Assembly (NCBI RefSeq): GCF_017355525.1
Contig: NZ_CP067395.1
Location: forward strand, 3,999,001-4,063,000
Length of the DNA: 64,000 nucleotides
DNA from: Lysobacter enzymogenes
GTDB taxonomy: Bacteria; Pseudomonadota; Gammaproteobacteria; Xanthomonadales; Xanthomonadaceae
Direction: 5' to 3'
Positions within the stretch are counted from its first letter, which is position 1, and each line of letters opens with the position of its first letter. Made by a program: the position numbers and the translations under genes. A model generated the notes under the pieces. It was not told the origin of the DNA. It saw nothing but the letters and a program-made list of their open reading frames with translations, and searched no databases. This document shows, piece after piece, positions 43,011-51,623 of the stretch.

Positions 43011-44645
43011 TCATTTTTTCTGTGCGCTGTGCAATGGCAGGCGCGGTTCGCGCTCGAACCGTGCCAACTGTTGTTCCAGCCGCCACTGCAACCCCGCCTT
43101 GTCGCTGCCGCGCAGCCAGGCCGCGCAGGCCGCATCGGCGTCGCCGCGCGGGTCGGCGTCGGCGCAGGCCGCTGCGCGCGCGCCGCCGGCCGCGTCGCGC
43201 CACAGGCTGGCGCCGGGCAGGAACGCGTAATGCAGGCTGGCGCGGGCGAGCTGCTTGAGTTCGCGGTAATCCAGTCCCTGCTCCTGCGCCGCGCGCAGGT
43301 ACTCGCCGCTGAGGTCGCTGCGCAGCACGCCCTGGTCGTCGCTGGACAACACCACCGGCACGCCGGCGGCGCGGTACAGCGCCAGCGGATGCGCGGCGCC
43401 GCGCACGCCGAGGATCGCGGCGTTGCTGGACAGGTTGATCTCCACCGCGACGTTGCGCTGCGCCATCTCTTGCAGCAGCGCGGCGAGGTCGTCTTCGTAG
43501 GCCAGGGCGATGCCGTGGCCGATGCGGTCGGCGCCGGCGGTTTCCACCGCCTGGCGGATGTGGCTGCGCAAGTCGCCCGGCGGCGACAGCCCGGCGACCA
43601 ACTCGCCGGCGTGCAGCGACACCTTCACGTCCGGATAGCGCTGCCTGAAGAACGCGACCATGCGCATGTGCAGGGCGTAGTCGCGCGCCGCCAGCGGGTG
43701 ATGCTCGACGCCGAGCAGATTGACGCCGACGCAGCGCGGATCGGCCGCGGCCAAAGCGAAGGCGAACGCGAGGCTGGCGAACACGCGCGCCGGCTCGTGC
43801 GTGCGCGTGGCCGGAATCTGATAGCGCACCTCGACGGCGCAGCCGGCTTGCGGCGCAGCGCCGGCGCAGCCGAGCACGGCGGCGGCGCGCGCTTCGTCGC
43901 GATCGAGATCGGCGCGCGCGCGCGGCACCGCGTCGGCCAGCACCGGTTGCAGGGCCGCGGCGAGCGCGGCGAAATCGCCGGCGTCGCCGTGTTGCGCGGC
44001 GGCCGCATCGACCACGCTGCGCCCGGCCGGCGGCACCTGCATCAGTTCCAGATACGCGGTGCGTTCGCCCGCGGCGATCGCGCGCACCGCGGCGAGCATG
44101 TCGCCGCCGCGCTTGCGCGAGACGATGCGGAAGCGGTCGAACGCGTCGAAGAAGCGCTGCTCGACCGGCACCATCGGATCGCCGATGCCGCGCTCGTAGC
44201 CGCGCACCGACATCGCATCGATCGCGCGCCCGTACAGCGGCAGCGGCGCGTCCGCGACCGCGACGCGCGCGGGCGGATCGCACGGCGGAGCGACCAGATG
44301 CGCGTCCTCGCGCTGCAGGCACAGGCCGTCTTCGCCGGCCCAGCGCAGATAGTCCTCGGCGTAGACCGCGCCGCTGAGGTGGCTGTGCAGGTCGCCGCCC
44401 TTGGGCATCGCCTGCACGAACGCGCGCAGCCGCGGCGGGCTGGCCAGGATGCGGTCGAAGTACGCGGCGGTGGCGGCTTCGGCTGCGGCCGCGCCGCCGG
44501 CTTCGCGCGCGGACGCGGCGCCGGCCGACGCCGCGCCGGCGAGCCATGCGACCGCCGCCAGCCAGAACGGCGCGCGCCGCGGCGGCGCCCGGTTCAGCTG
44601 CCTCGCCCGTCCCGCCCCTGCGCTGCCCGCGCCTGCGTTTTCCAT
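43011..44645 (-). CDS. Secreted adenosine deaminase-family protein (ADGF/ADA2-like)
   Basis: The protein has 544 residues from MENAGAGSAG, with a hydrophobic export segment at about 26-46. The metal-dependent deaminase motifs are present: MPKGGDLHSHLSGAVY (His87, His89), SLHAGE, RIGHG and LSSDDQGVL. PKGGDLHxHLxG at the N-terminus and the length resemble secreted adenosine-deaminase growth-factor-like enzymes. It probably converts extracellular or periplasmic adenosine to inosine. Start alternatives upstream lack a signal sequence. It is monocistronic. Confidence 0.88.
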   Translation of the reverse strand: MENAGAGSAGAGRARQLNRAPPRRAPFWLAAVAWLAGAASAGAASAREAGGAAAAEAATAAYFDRILASPPRLRAFVQAMPKGGDLHSHLSGAVYAEDYLRWAGEDGLCLQREDAHLVAPPCDPPARVAVADAPLPLYGRAIDAMSVRGYERGIGDPMVPVEQRFFDAFDRFRIVSRKRGGDMLAAVRAIAAGERTAYLELMQVPPAGRSVVDAAAAQHGDAGDFAALAAALQPVLADAVPRARADLDRDEARAAAVLGCAGAAPQAGCAVEVRYQIPATRTHEPARVFASLAFAFALAAADPRCVGVNLLGVEHHPLAARDYALHMRMVAFFRQRYPDVKVSLHAGELVAGLSPPGDLRSHIRQAVETAGADRIGHGIALAYEDDLAALLQEMAQRNVAVEINLSSNAAILGVRGAAHPLALYRAAGVPVVLSSDDQGVLRSDLSGEYLRAAQEQGLDYRELKQLARASLHYAFLPGASLWRDAAGGARAAACADADPRGDADAACAAWLRGSDKAGLQWRLEQQLARFEREPRLPLHSAQKK

Positions 44646-45112
44646 GCACCGCTCCCCGCGCCGCTCGCCCCTTTGGCCGCCGATCTTAGGCCAAGCCCGG
44701 ATCGGCCGTGCCGGCGTCGCTAACCGACGCTCACACCGCAACCGGGGTCACGGCGCCGCCGGGTTTGCCGCGATAGGCAGAAGACTGCGCCGGCGCGGAA
44801 CCTTGGGTAACGGTCGCGGTCGAAGCCGCGCCCAAGCGCTGTCGCGGTTTTGTAACCGTACGTATCGGTCGCCTGAGCGGTGAGAGAACGTTCATGTCCC
44901 GATGCGACTTTCGGCGGATTCGCGGCGATGCAAAAACCTCTTGAATTCAGCGCTGCGGCCATGGCGAATACCACCGGTTTTCGCGCTGTCGCGAAGTTCT
45001 CCGACAAATTTTTGACAGAAAGTAACGTTAACGAAAATTCGCAATAGCGAGTGCCACACTTTCGCTATCACGCCGGACGCATCGCGCGGCCGGACCGAGC
45101 ACAGGGACGCCC
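44646..45112. other. 467-base gene-free divergent regulatory gap
   Basis: The gap separates the leftward deaminase from the rightward two-component operon. Its last 180 bases are AT-richer. TTGACA at 45012-45017 is a good -35 but has only weak candidate -10 elements (near 45036-45047). GTAACGTTAACG at about 45022-45033 contains the palindrome CGTTAACG, a possible site for the downstream response regulator. No gene is seen. Confidence 0.45.
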
Positions 45113-45814
45113 ATGCGCATCTTGATCGCCGAAGACGACCCCGCCATCGCCTCGGGTCTGAGCGCCGCGCTCGCCGACAGCGGCCACGCGGTCGACCGCG
45201 TCGCGCGCGGCAACGACGCCGACGCGGCCTTGCACGACGGCACCTACGATCTCGTCGTGCTCGATCTCAACCTGCCGCAGCTCGACGGCCTGACCGTGCT
45301 GCAGCGCGCCCGCGCGCGCGGCGAGAGCGCGGCGATGCTGGTGGTGACCGCGCGCGAAGGCGTCAGCGAACGCGTGCGCGCGCTCGACTCCGGCGCCGAC
45401 GACTATCTGGTCAAACCCTTCGTGCTGGAAGAATTCGCCGCGCGCGTGCGCGCGCTGCTGCGCCGCCGGGTCAGCCAGGGCATTCCGATGCTGTCGATCG
45501 GCAAGCTGCGCCTGGACCTGGCCGGTCGCCGCGGCTGGAACCAGGACGCGGCGCTGGAACTGACCGGCCGCGAGTTCGCCCTGCTCGACGCGCTGCTGAG
45601 CCGCCGCGGCAGCCTGGTCAGCCGCGAGCAACTGATCGAAGCGCTGTGCAACTGGGAACAGGACATCACCAACAACGGCCTGGACATCGCCATCCACCGC
45701 CTGCGCCGCAAGCTCGACGGCAGCGGCGTCAACATCCGCACCATCCGCGGCCTGGGTTACGTGGTCGAAGAAACCGGCGCCGCGATCGCGGCCGTCGGCG
45801 AACGCCGCGCCTGA
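45113..45814 (+). CDS. OmpR-family response regulator
   Basis: The protein has 233 residues. The receiver has the acidic pocket EDD (7-9), phospho-acceptor Asp51 in LVVLDLNLPQLDGL and Lys in DDYLVKPF. The C-terminal winged helix includes LTGREFALLDALLSRRGSLVSREQL and the IAIHRLRRKLDGSGVNIRTIRGLGYV end. It is the first gene of a six-gene operon and likely activates the exporter genes downstream. It is closest in style to QseB/TctD regulators. Confidence 0.93.
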   Translation: MRILIAEDDPAIASGLSAALADSGHAVDRVARGNDADAALHDGTYDLVVLDLNLPQLDGLTVLQRARARGESAAMLVVTAREGVSERVRALDSGADDYLVKPFVLEEFAARVRALLRRRVSQGIPMLSIGKLRLDLAGRRGWNQDAALELTGREFALLDALLSRRGSLVSREQLIEALCNWEQDITNNGLDIAIHRLRRKLDGSGVNIRTIRGLGYVVEETGAAIAAVGERRA

Positions 45815-45839
45815 CCGCCCGCGCCCGGCCGACCCGCAC

Positions 45840-47294
45840 GTGACTTCCGCCGCATCGACGCCCGGCCCGCGCGCCCGGCCCGCGCGCGCCGGCGACAGCC
45901 TGCGCCGGCGGCTGCTGCTGTTCCTGCTGGTGCCGGTGTGCATCACCGTGGTGCTGGTGTCGGTGCTGGTGTACGCGGTGGCTTCGCGCTACTCCGACAG
46001 CGTCTACGACGAAGGCCTGCTCGAAGACGCGTACGGCCTGGCCAAGGTGCTCAAGGCCACCGGCTCGGACGGGCAGCTGTCGCCGCAGGCGGCGTTCCTG
46101 CTCGAATACGCCAAGCTCGGCCACAACTACTACTCGGTGCGCAGCCTGCGCCGCGGCGAACTCAGCGCCAGCCGCGAGGCGATTCCGCCGGGTCCGGCGC
46201 CGCGCCTGGACGGCGACGCGCAGTTCTACGACACCCGCATCGACGACGTGCCTTCGCGCGCGGTCGCGCTGGCGGTGCCGGCGCCGGCCGATCCCAGCGA
46301 CACACTGGTGGTGACTCTGGCCGAAACCGTGCAGGACCGGCAGCTGCGCGCGCGCCAGATCCTGCTGATGTCGATCCTGCTGCAACTGGTGTTGACCGCG
46401 GTGCTGTTGGCGCTGATGTGGAGCGGCGTCAGCCGCGGCCTGCGCGCGCTGGATCCGCTGATCGGCCGCTTGGCCCGGCACGGGCAGGAACTGGTGCCGG
46501 TCGGCGACGTGCCGGTGCCGGCCGAGATCCGTCCGCTCAGCGCCACGATCGACGCGCTGCTCGAACGCATCCGCCGCCTGTTCGTCAGCCAGGAACATTT
46601 CATCGCCGACGCCGCGCACCAGTTGCGCACGCCGCTGGCCGGCCTGGCGCTGCACGCCGAACGCGCGCGCAGCAGCGCCGACGAGGGCCAGCGCGCCGAC
46701 GCGCTGGCGCAGGTGCAGGTGCTGACCATGCGCCTGGCCCGCACCGCGACCCAGTTGCTGGCGCTGAGCCGCGCGCAGGCGCCGGTGGAGGCCGACGGGC
46801 CGATGGCGCCGTTGCGCCTGGACCAGCTGTTGCCGGAAATTCTCGGCGAGCACGTCGCCCGGGCGATGCGCGCCGATGTCGATCTGGGCTACGAAGGCTC
46901 CGGCGAAGCCTTGTCGGTGCGCGCCGACGCGTATGCGCTGCACGATGCGCTCGGCAATCTGATCGACAACGCGCTCAGTTATGTGCGTCGCGGCGGCACG
47001 GTCAGCGTCGCCCTGCAGCGCTACGGCGAGTTCGCGCGGGTCAGCGTCGACGACGACGGCCCCGGCGTGTCCGACGCGGCGCTGCCGCGCCTGGGCGATC
47101 GTTTCTATCGCGCGCCCGAGGCGATCGAAGGCGGCACCGGCCTGGGGCTGGCGATCGTGCGCCGCATCGCCGACCGCCACGGCGCGCGCGTCGCCTTCGC
47201 CCGCTCGCGCCTGGGCGGGTTGCGGGTCGAACTGGATTTTCCCTTGATCGCCCCGGCGGGGCGGGTCGCGTCTTTGACCGCGGAGCTGCATTGA
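45840..47294 (+). CDS. Sensor histidine kinase (TctE/QseC-like)
   Basis: The protein has 484 residues, GTG start. TM1 is at about 25-48, with a periplasmic sensor domain at about 49-172 (2CSK_N-like) and TM2 at about 173-195. The HisKA phospho-acceptor is His260 in DAAHQLRTPLAG. The catalytic domain has NLIDNALSYV (N box), DDDGPGVSD (G1) and GTGLGLAIVRRI (G2). It is the partner of the preceding regulator. Its stop overlaps the next start as TGATG. Confidence 0.93.
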   Translation: MTSAASTPGPRARPARAGDSLRRRLLLFLLVPVCITVVLVSVLVYAVASRYSDSVYDEGLLEDAYGLAKVLKATGSDGQLSPQAAFLLEYAKLGHNYYSVRSLRRGELSASREAIPPGPAPRLDGDAQFYDTRIDDVPSRAVALAVPAPADPSDTLVVTLAETVQDRQLRARQILLMSILLQLVLTAVLLALMWSGVSRGLRALDPLIGRLARHGQELVPVGDVPVPAEIRPLSATIDALLERIRRLFVSQEHFIADAAHQLRTPLAGLALHAERARSSADEGQRADALAQVQVLTMRLARTATQLLALSRAQAPVEADGPMAPLRLDQLLPEILGEHVARAMRADVDLGYEGSGEALSVRADAYALHDALGNLIDNALSYVRRGGTVSVALQRYGEFARVSVDDDGPGVSDAALPRLGDRFYRAPEAIEGGTGLGLAIVRRIADRHGARVAFARSRLGGLRVELDFPLIAPAGRVASLTAELH

Positions 47295-48781
47295 TGTCCC
47301 TGTTCTCGCGGAGCCTGCCGTTGCCGAGCCCGTTCTTGCGCAGCCGGCTGCGTATCGCGCGCCTGCTGCCGCTGGCGCTGCTGCCCGTGGCCTTGGCCGC
47401 GTGCCTGAGCACGCCGATTCCCGACCAGACGCCGCCGTTGCCGCCGCAGTGGCGCAACGCACCGGCGGCCGATGCCGCGCCCGCAGCGGCGCCGGATCCG
47501 CGCGGCTGGTGGCATGCCTTCGGCGATCCGCGCCTGGACGCGCTGGTCGAACAGGCGCTGGCCGCCAACCTCGACACCGCCCAGGCGCGCGCGCGCCTGC
47601 GCTCGGCGCGGCTGCTGCAGCAACACGCCGGCGACGCGCTCAAGCCGGAAGTGCGCGCGCGCACCAGCAACCCGATCGATCCCGACGCCAGCGCCTCGTT
47701 CTTCGTGATGGGCCTGGACGCGGTCTGGGAAATGGGCTTCTTCGGCCGCAGCGAAGCGCTCGAACGCGGCGCCCGCGCCGAGCTCGACGGCGCCGCCGCG
47801 CAGCTGCGTCAGGCGCAGATCAGCGTGGCGGCGGAAACCGCGCGCGAATGGATCGCGCTGCGCGATGCGGCCGAGCGCGAGCGCCTGCTCGATTCGATCC
47901 GCGCCGCGCGCGCCGAGCAGTTGCGCGTGCAGCAGGTGCGCGCCGACCTGCGTCTGGCCGCGCGCGACAGCGTGCAGGCGCCGCGCGCCGCGCTGGCCCA
48001 GGCCGAAGCCGCGCTCGGCGAACCGCGCCAGCGCATCGTCGCCGCCGAACAGGCGCTGGCGGTGCTGCTCGGCCGCGCCGAACCCGATCCGGACTGGCGC
48101 CGCGGCGCGGCGCGTCCGCCGCTGGCGCGCGCGGCGATCGAACGCGCGCCGGCCGACCTGCTGCGCACGCGTCCCGACATCGCCCTGGCCCAGGCCGGGG
48201 TGCTGCGCGCGGCCGCCGATCTCGGCCTCGCGCGCGCCGATCAATACCCGCGGCTGGCGTTCGGCACCTCGATCCAATGGTCGGTCAACGTCACCGCGCA
48301 CCGCCGCACCGAAACCGAAGGCATCGGCGTGTCCGGTCCGATCATCGACGTGCCGCTGTTCGACTGGGGCCTGCGCCGCGCGCGCGCCCACGCCAAAGGC
48401 GCCGAACTCGAAGCGGCCGCGCTGGCCTACCGCAAGACCGTGCTGGCGGCGGTCGCGGAAACCGAATCGGCGCTGTCGGCGCTGGAGCAGCAGCGCCAGC
48501 GCGAGGACGCCGACCGCCGCGCCTTCGACGCGCTGGCGCGTTCGGCGCAGATGCAGCAAGTGCGGCGCGGGCTCGGCCTGAGCGGCGATCTGGAACTGGC
48601 CACGAGCGCGATCGAACGCGATCAGGCCGCGCTCGAACTGGTCGCCGCGCAGGGCGACCGCGCCCAGGCCTACATCGCGCTGTACAAGGCGCTCGGCGCC
48701 GCGCCCGAGGACCGGCTCGGCCGCGCCGACGAAGGCGACGTTGCCGCCACCGCGCGCGCCGACGCCGGAGCGCGCCGATGA
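47294..48781 (+). CDS. NodT-family outer-membrane efflux lipoprotein
   Basis: The protein has 495 residues. The signal ends in a lipobox (VALAAC). Two TolC-type repeats follow, with WHAFGDPRLDALVEQALAAN near the start, and DAVWEMGFFGR and LLRTRPDIALAQAGVLRAAAD later. It is the outer-membrane channel for the ABC exporter encoded immediately downstream; start and stop overlaps on both sides indicate translational coupling. Confidence 0.9.
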   Translation: MSLFSRSLPLPSPFLRSRLRIARLLPLALLPVALAACLSTPIPDQTPPLPPQWRNAPAADAAPAAAPDPRGWWHAFGDPRLDALVEQALAANLDTAQARARLRSARLLQQHAGDALKPEVRARTSNPIDPDASASFFVMGLDAVWEMGFFGRSEALERGARAELDGAAAQLRQAQISVAAETAREWIALRDAAERERLLDSIRAARAEQLRVQQVRADLRLAARDSVQAPRAALAQAEAALGEPRQRIVAAEQALAVLLGRAEPDPDWRRGAARPPLARAAIERAPADLLRTRPDIALAQAGVLRAAADLGLARADQYPRLAFGTSIQWSVNVTAHRRTETEGIGVSGPIIDVPLFDWGLRRARAHAKGAELEAAALAYRKTVLAAVAETESALSALEQQRQREDADRRAFDALARSAQMQQVRRGLGLSGDLELATSAIERDQAALELVAAQGDRAQAYIALYKALGAAPEDRLGRADEGDVAATARADAGARR

Positions 48782-49917
48782 CCTCGCTGGCGCGCCAGAC
48801 CCTGCGCTACGAATGGCGCCGGTTCCTGCCGGCGGTGCTGGCGATCGGCTTCTCCAGCCTGCTGCTGTTGCTGCAGGCGGCCTTGGTGCTCGGCATCTTC
48901 GGCAGCGCCAGCGTGTACGTGTCGGGTTCCTCGGCCGACCTGTGGGTCGGCTATCCGGGCACCCAGAGCGTCGACCAGGGCCGGCCGGTGGATCCGAACC
49001 TGCAATCGCTGCTGCTGATGCAGCCGCAGGTGGCCAAGGTCGAACCGTTCTATTGGCTCGACGCCGACTGGCGCGGCCCGGCCAAGGACACCGGCGGCGT
49101 GTCGGTGTACGTCTCCGGCATCGATATCGGCGCCAACGGGCTGATGTTCTCGCGCGCGCTGTCGCCGCAGCTGCGCCAGCGGCTGGCGCTGCCCGACAGC
49201 GTGATCGTCGACCGCGCCGAACTCGACAAGCTCGGCGTCGGCATCGGCGAGAGCGCGCACCTCAACGGCCATCGCGTGCGCGTGGTCGGCGCCAGCTCGG
49301 GCCTGCGCGCGCTCGGCGGCGTCAACGTCGTCGCCTCGCTCGAAACCGCGCGGCACCTGCAAGGCAACAGCGCCAACGCGGCCTGGCCGGCGTACTTCGT
49401 CGCCAGCCTGCGCGATCCGGCGCAGGCGCCGCAGGTGATCGCGCAACTGCGCGCCGGCGCCCCGGGCTTCGGCCGCTTCGAGGCCTGGACCGCGCCGGAT
49501 TTCGCCCGCCAGGCGGTGCTGTTCTGGATGTTCGACACCGGCGCCGGCGCCGGCGTGCTGTTCCTGGCCGCGGTGGTGCTGCTGGTCGGCGCGGTCATCA
49601 CCAGCCAGGCGCTGGTCGCCGCGGTCAACGGTTCGGTGCGCGAATACGCGACCTTGAACGCGCTCGGCATCGGCATGCGTTCGCTGCGCTGGGTGGTGCT
49701 GGAGCAGGCGCTGTGGGTCGGAGCGATCGGCGTGGTGGTGGCGACCGGCGCCGGGCTGGCGCTGATCGCGCTGGCGCGCGCGCGCGACGTGCCGGTGCTG
49801 TTCAATCTGCAAGTGACCGCGATCTGCATGCTGGTGGTGATGGTGCTGGCTTCCCTGTCGGGCCTGTCGGCCCTGCGCGGCCTGCGCCGCGCCGATCCCG
49901 CGGTGCTGCTGCGATGA
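48778..49917 (+). CDS. FtsX-family ABC exporter permease (DevC-like)
   Basis: The protein has 379 residues. TM1 is at about 18-40, with a large periplasmic domain at about 45-255 (SVYVSGSSADLWVGYPGTQS). Three C-terminal TMs (about 263-285, 305-330, 340-362) enclose NGSVREYATLNALGIG, the conserved FtsX loop. This fits MacB-fold exporters in which the ATPase is a separate protein. It acts with the next gene's ATPase and the last gene's fusion protein. Confidence 0.9.
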   Translation: MTSLARQTLRYEWRRFLPAVLAIGFSSLLLLLQAALVLGIFGSASVYVSGSSADLWVGYPGTQSVDQGRPVDPNLQSLLLMQPQVAKVEPFYWLDADWRGPAKDTGGVSVYVSGIDIGANGLMFSRALSPQLRQRLALPDSVIVDRAELDKLGVGIGESAHLNGHRVRVVGASSGLRALGGVNVVASLETARHLQGNSANAAWPAYFVASLRDPAQAPQVIAQLRAGAPGFGRFEAWTAPDFARQAVLFWMFDTGAGAGVLFLAAVVLLVGAVITSQALVAAVNGSVREYATLNALGIGMRSLRWVVLEQALWVGAIGVVVATGAGLALIALARARDVPVLFNLQVTAICMLVVMVLASLSGLSALRGLRRADPAVLLR

Positions 49918-50696
49918 ACGCCATGCCGAACCCGTCCGCCGCGCGCACCGCCGATCCCGCGGCCGGCCTTATCGCCCACGGCATCGTCAAATCCTTCGTT
50001 TCCGGCAGCGTGCGCACCACCGTGCTCGACGGCATTTCGCTGCAGGTGCATCCGGGCGAACTGACCTTGATCTCGGGCCCGTCGGGCTGCGGCAAGAGCA
50101 CGCTGCTGTCGGTGCTCAGCGGCTTGCAGCGTCCCGACCAAGGCCGGGTCAGCGCGCTCGGCGAAGACCTCGGCGCGCTCGGCCTGCGCGCGCTGGAGGC
50201 GTTCCGCCTGCACCACACCGGCTTCGTGTTCCAGGGCTTCAACCTGTTCCCGGCGCTGACCGCGACCGAACAGGTGGCGTTGCCGCTGCATTACCTCGGC
50301 CTCAGCCGCGCCGACAGCCGCGCCCGCGCGCTGGCCGCGCTGGAAGAAGTCGGCATGGCCCGGCGCGCGCACCTGCGCCCGGCCGAACTGTCCGGCGGCG
50401 AGAAACAACGCGTGGCGATCGCGCGCGCGCTGGCCAAGCGGCCGGCGCTGCTGTTCGCCGACGAGCCGACCAGCTCGCTCGACGCCGCCAACGGCCAGAT
50501 CGTGATCGATATCCTGCACGGCATCGCCCGCCGCCACCGCACCCTGGTGCTGTGCGTGAGCCACGATCCGCGCCTGATCGGCCACGCCGACCGTCTTGTG
50601 ACCATGGAAGACGGACGCATCCTCAGCGACCGGCGCGATCCTGGCGCCGATCTTCCGCTTTCTCCCATTCCCTCCTTCTCCCCCGGGCCGCGATGA
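49914..50696 (+). CDS. ABC exporter ATP-binding protein (LolD/DevA-like)
   Basis: The protein has 260 residues. Walker A is GPSGCGKS (55-62), the Q-loop is VFQGFNLFPALTATEQV, the signature is LSGGEKQRVAIARAL, Walker B is LLFADEPTSSLD and the H-loop is CVSHDPRL. The EGFNLF/ALTATEQV pattern is typical of MacB/LolD-type exporters. It overlaps the permease stop and the next start by four bases each. Confidence 0.94.
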   Translation: MNAMPNPSAARTADPAAGLIAHGIVKSFVSGSVRTTVLDGISLQVHPGELTLISGPSGCGKSTLLSVLSGLQRPDQGRVSALGEDLGALGLRALEAFRLHHTGFVFQGFNLFPALTATEQVALPLHYLGLSRADSRARALAALEEVGMARRAHLRPAELSGGEKQRVAIARALAKRPALLFADEPTSSLDAANGQIVIDILHGIARRHRTLVLCVSHDPRLIGHADRLVTMEDGRILSDRRDPGADLPLSPIPSFSPGPR

Positions 50697-51610
50697 TCCG
50701 TCTCCTTAACCGCCCTGCGCCGCTGTCGATCTGCCTCGCGCTGGCGTTGGCCCTGTCCGGCTGCGGCCGCGACGACGCCGCGAGCGCCGCCGCGCCGGCG
50801 GCCGCGAATCCGTCGTCGGCGTTCGCCGCGGTCGCGCGCGGCCGCATCGATGTCGAAGGCGGCCTGCTCAAGCTCGGCATGGCGGCCGACGGCGTGCTGG
50901 CACGGGTGCCGGTGCGCGAAGGCGAACGCGTCGCCGCCGGCCAGGAGTTGGCCGCGCTCGACGCCAACGCCGCGCAGGCCGACGACCGCATCGCCGAAGC
51001 CAAGCTGGCGCAGGCGCGCGCGCAAGTGAACCTGTTGCAGCAACGCCTCGCGCAAGCGCGCGTGCGCGCGCAGCGCCTCGGCGCGGCCGCCGCGGCCGGC
51101 GCCGGCGACGGCCAGAGCGCCGACGACGCCCGCGACGCGCTGGCGCAGTTGCAGAACGAAGCCGACAGCGCCCGCGCCGCCGCCGACATCGCCGCCGCGC
51201 AGCGCGATCAGGCCGCCTGGACCTTGCAGCGCCAGACCCTGCATGCGCCGGTCGCGGGCCAGCTCGCGCGCGTCGCCGCGCGCGTGGGCATGAGCGTGGC
51301 GCCGCACGGCGCGCCGCTGTTCGTGCTGCTGCCCGACGGCGAGCGCATCGTCCGCGCCGAACTCAACGCCGCCTTCCTCGACCGCGTGCATCCGGGCATG
51401 CGCGCGCAGATCCTCGACGACGGCGACACCCAGCGCGTGCTCGGCGCCGCCAAGGTGCTGCGTCTGGCGCCCGCGTTCGGCGCCTCGACCCTGGAAGACG
51501 ATCCGGACGTGCGCGCGAACGAGCGCACCGTCGAGTGCGTGCTGGCGCTGGACAAGGGCGACGGGCTGCGCATCGGGCAGCGCGTGTTGGTGCGGTTCCT
51601 GGGCAAATAG
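50693..51610 (+). CDS. HlyD-type membrane fusion lipoprotein of the ABC exporter
   Basis: The protein has 305 residues. Its signal peptide has a lipobox (LALSGC, Cys about 22). The lipoyl half-motif GVLARVPVREGERVAAGQELAAL is followed by a short coiled coil (about 90-180), LHAPVAGQLARVAARVGM and the beta-barrel region. It links the inner-membrane permease to the NodT-type channel. It is the last gene of the operon and is convergent with the zeta-toxin gene 13 bases on. Confidence 0.9.
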   Translation: MIRLLNRPAPLSICLALALALSGCGRDDAASAAAPAAANPSSAFAAVARGRIDVEGGLLKLGMAADGVLARVPVREGERVAAGQELAALDANAAQADDRIAEAKLAQARAQVNLLQQRLAQARVRAQRLGAAAAAGAGDGQSADDARDALAQLQNEADSARAAADIAAAQRDQAAWTLQRQTLHAPVAGQLARVAARVGMSVAPHGAPLFVLLPDGERIVRAELNAAFLDRVHPGMRAQILDDGDTQRVLGAAKVLRLAPAFGASTLEDDPDVRANERTVECVLALDKGDGLRIGQRVLVRFLGK

Positions 51611-51623
51611 CCCGGGGCGGAGC

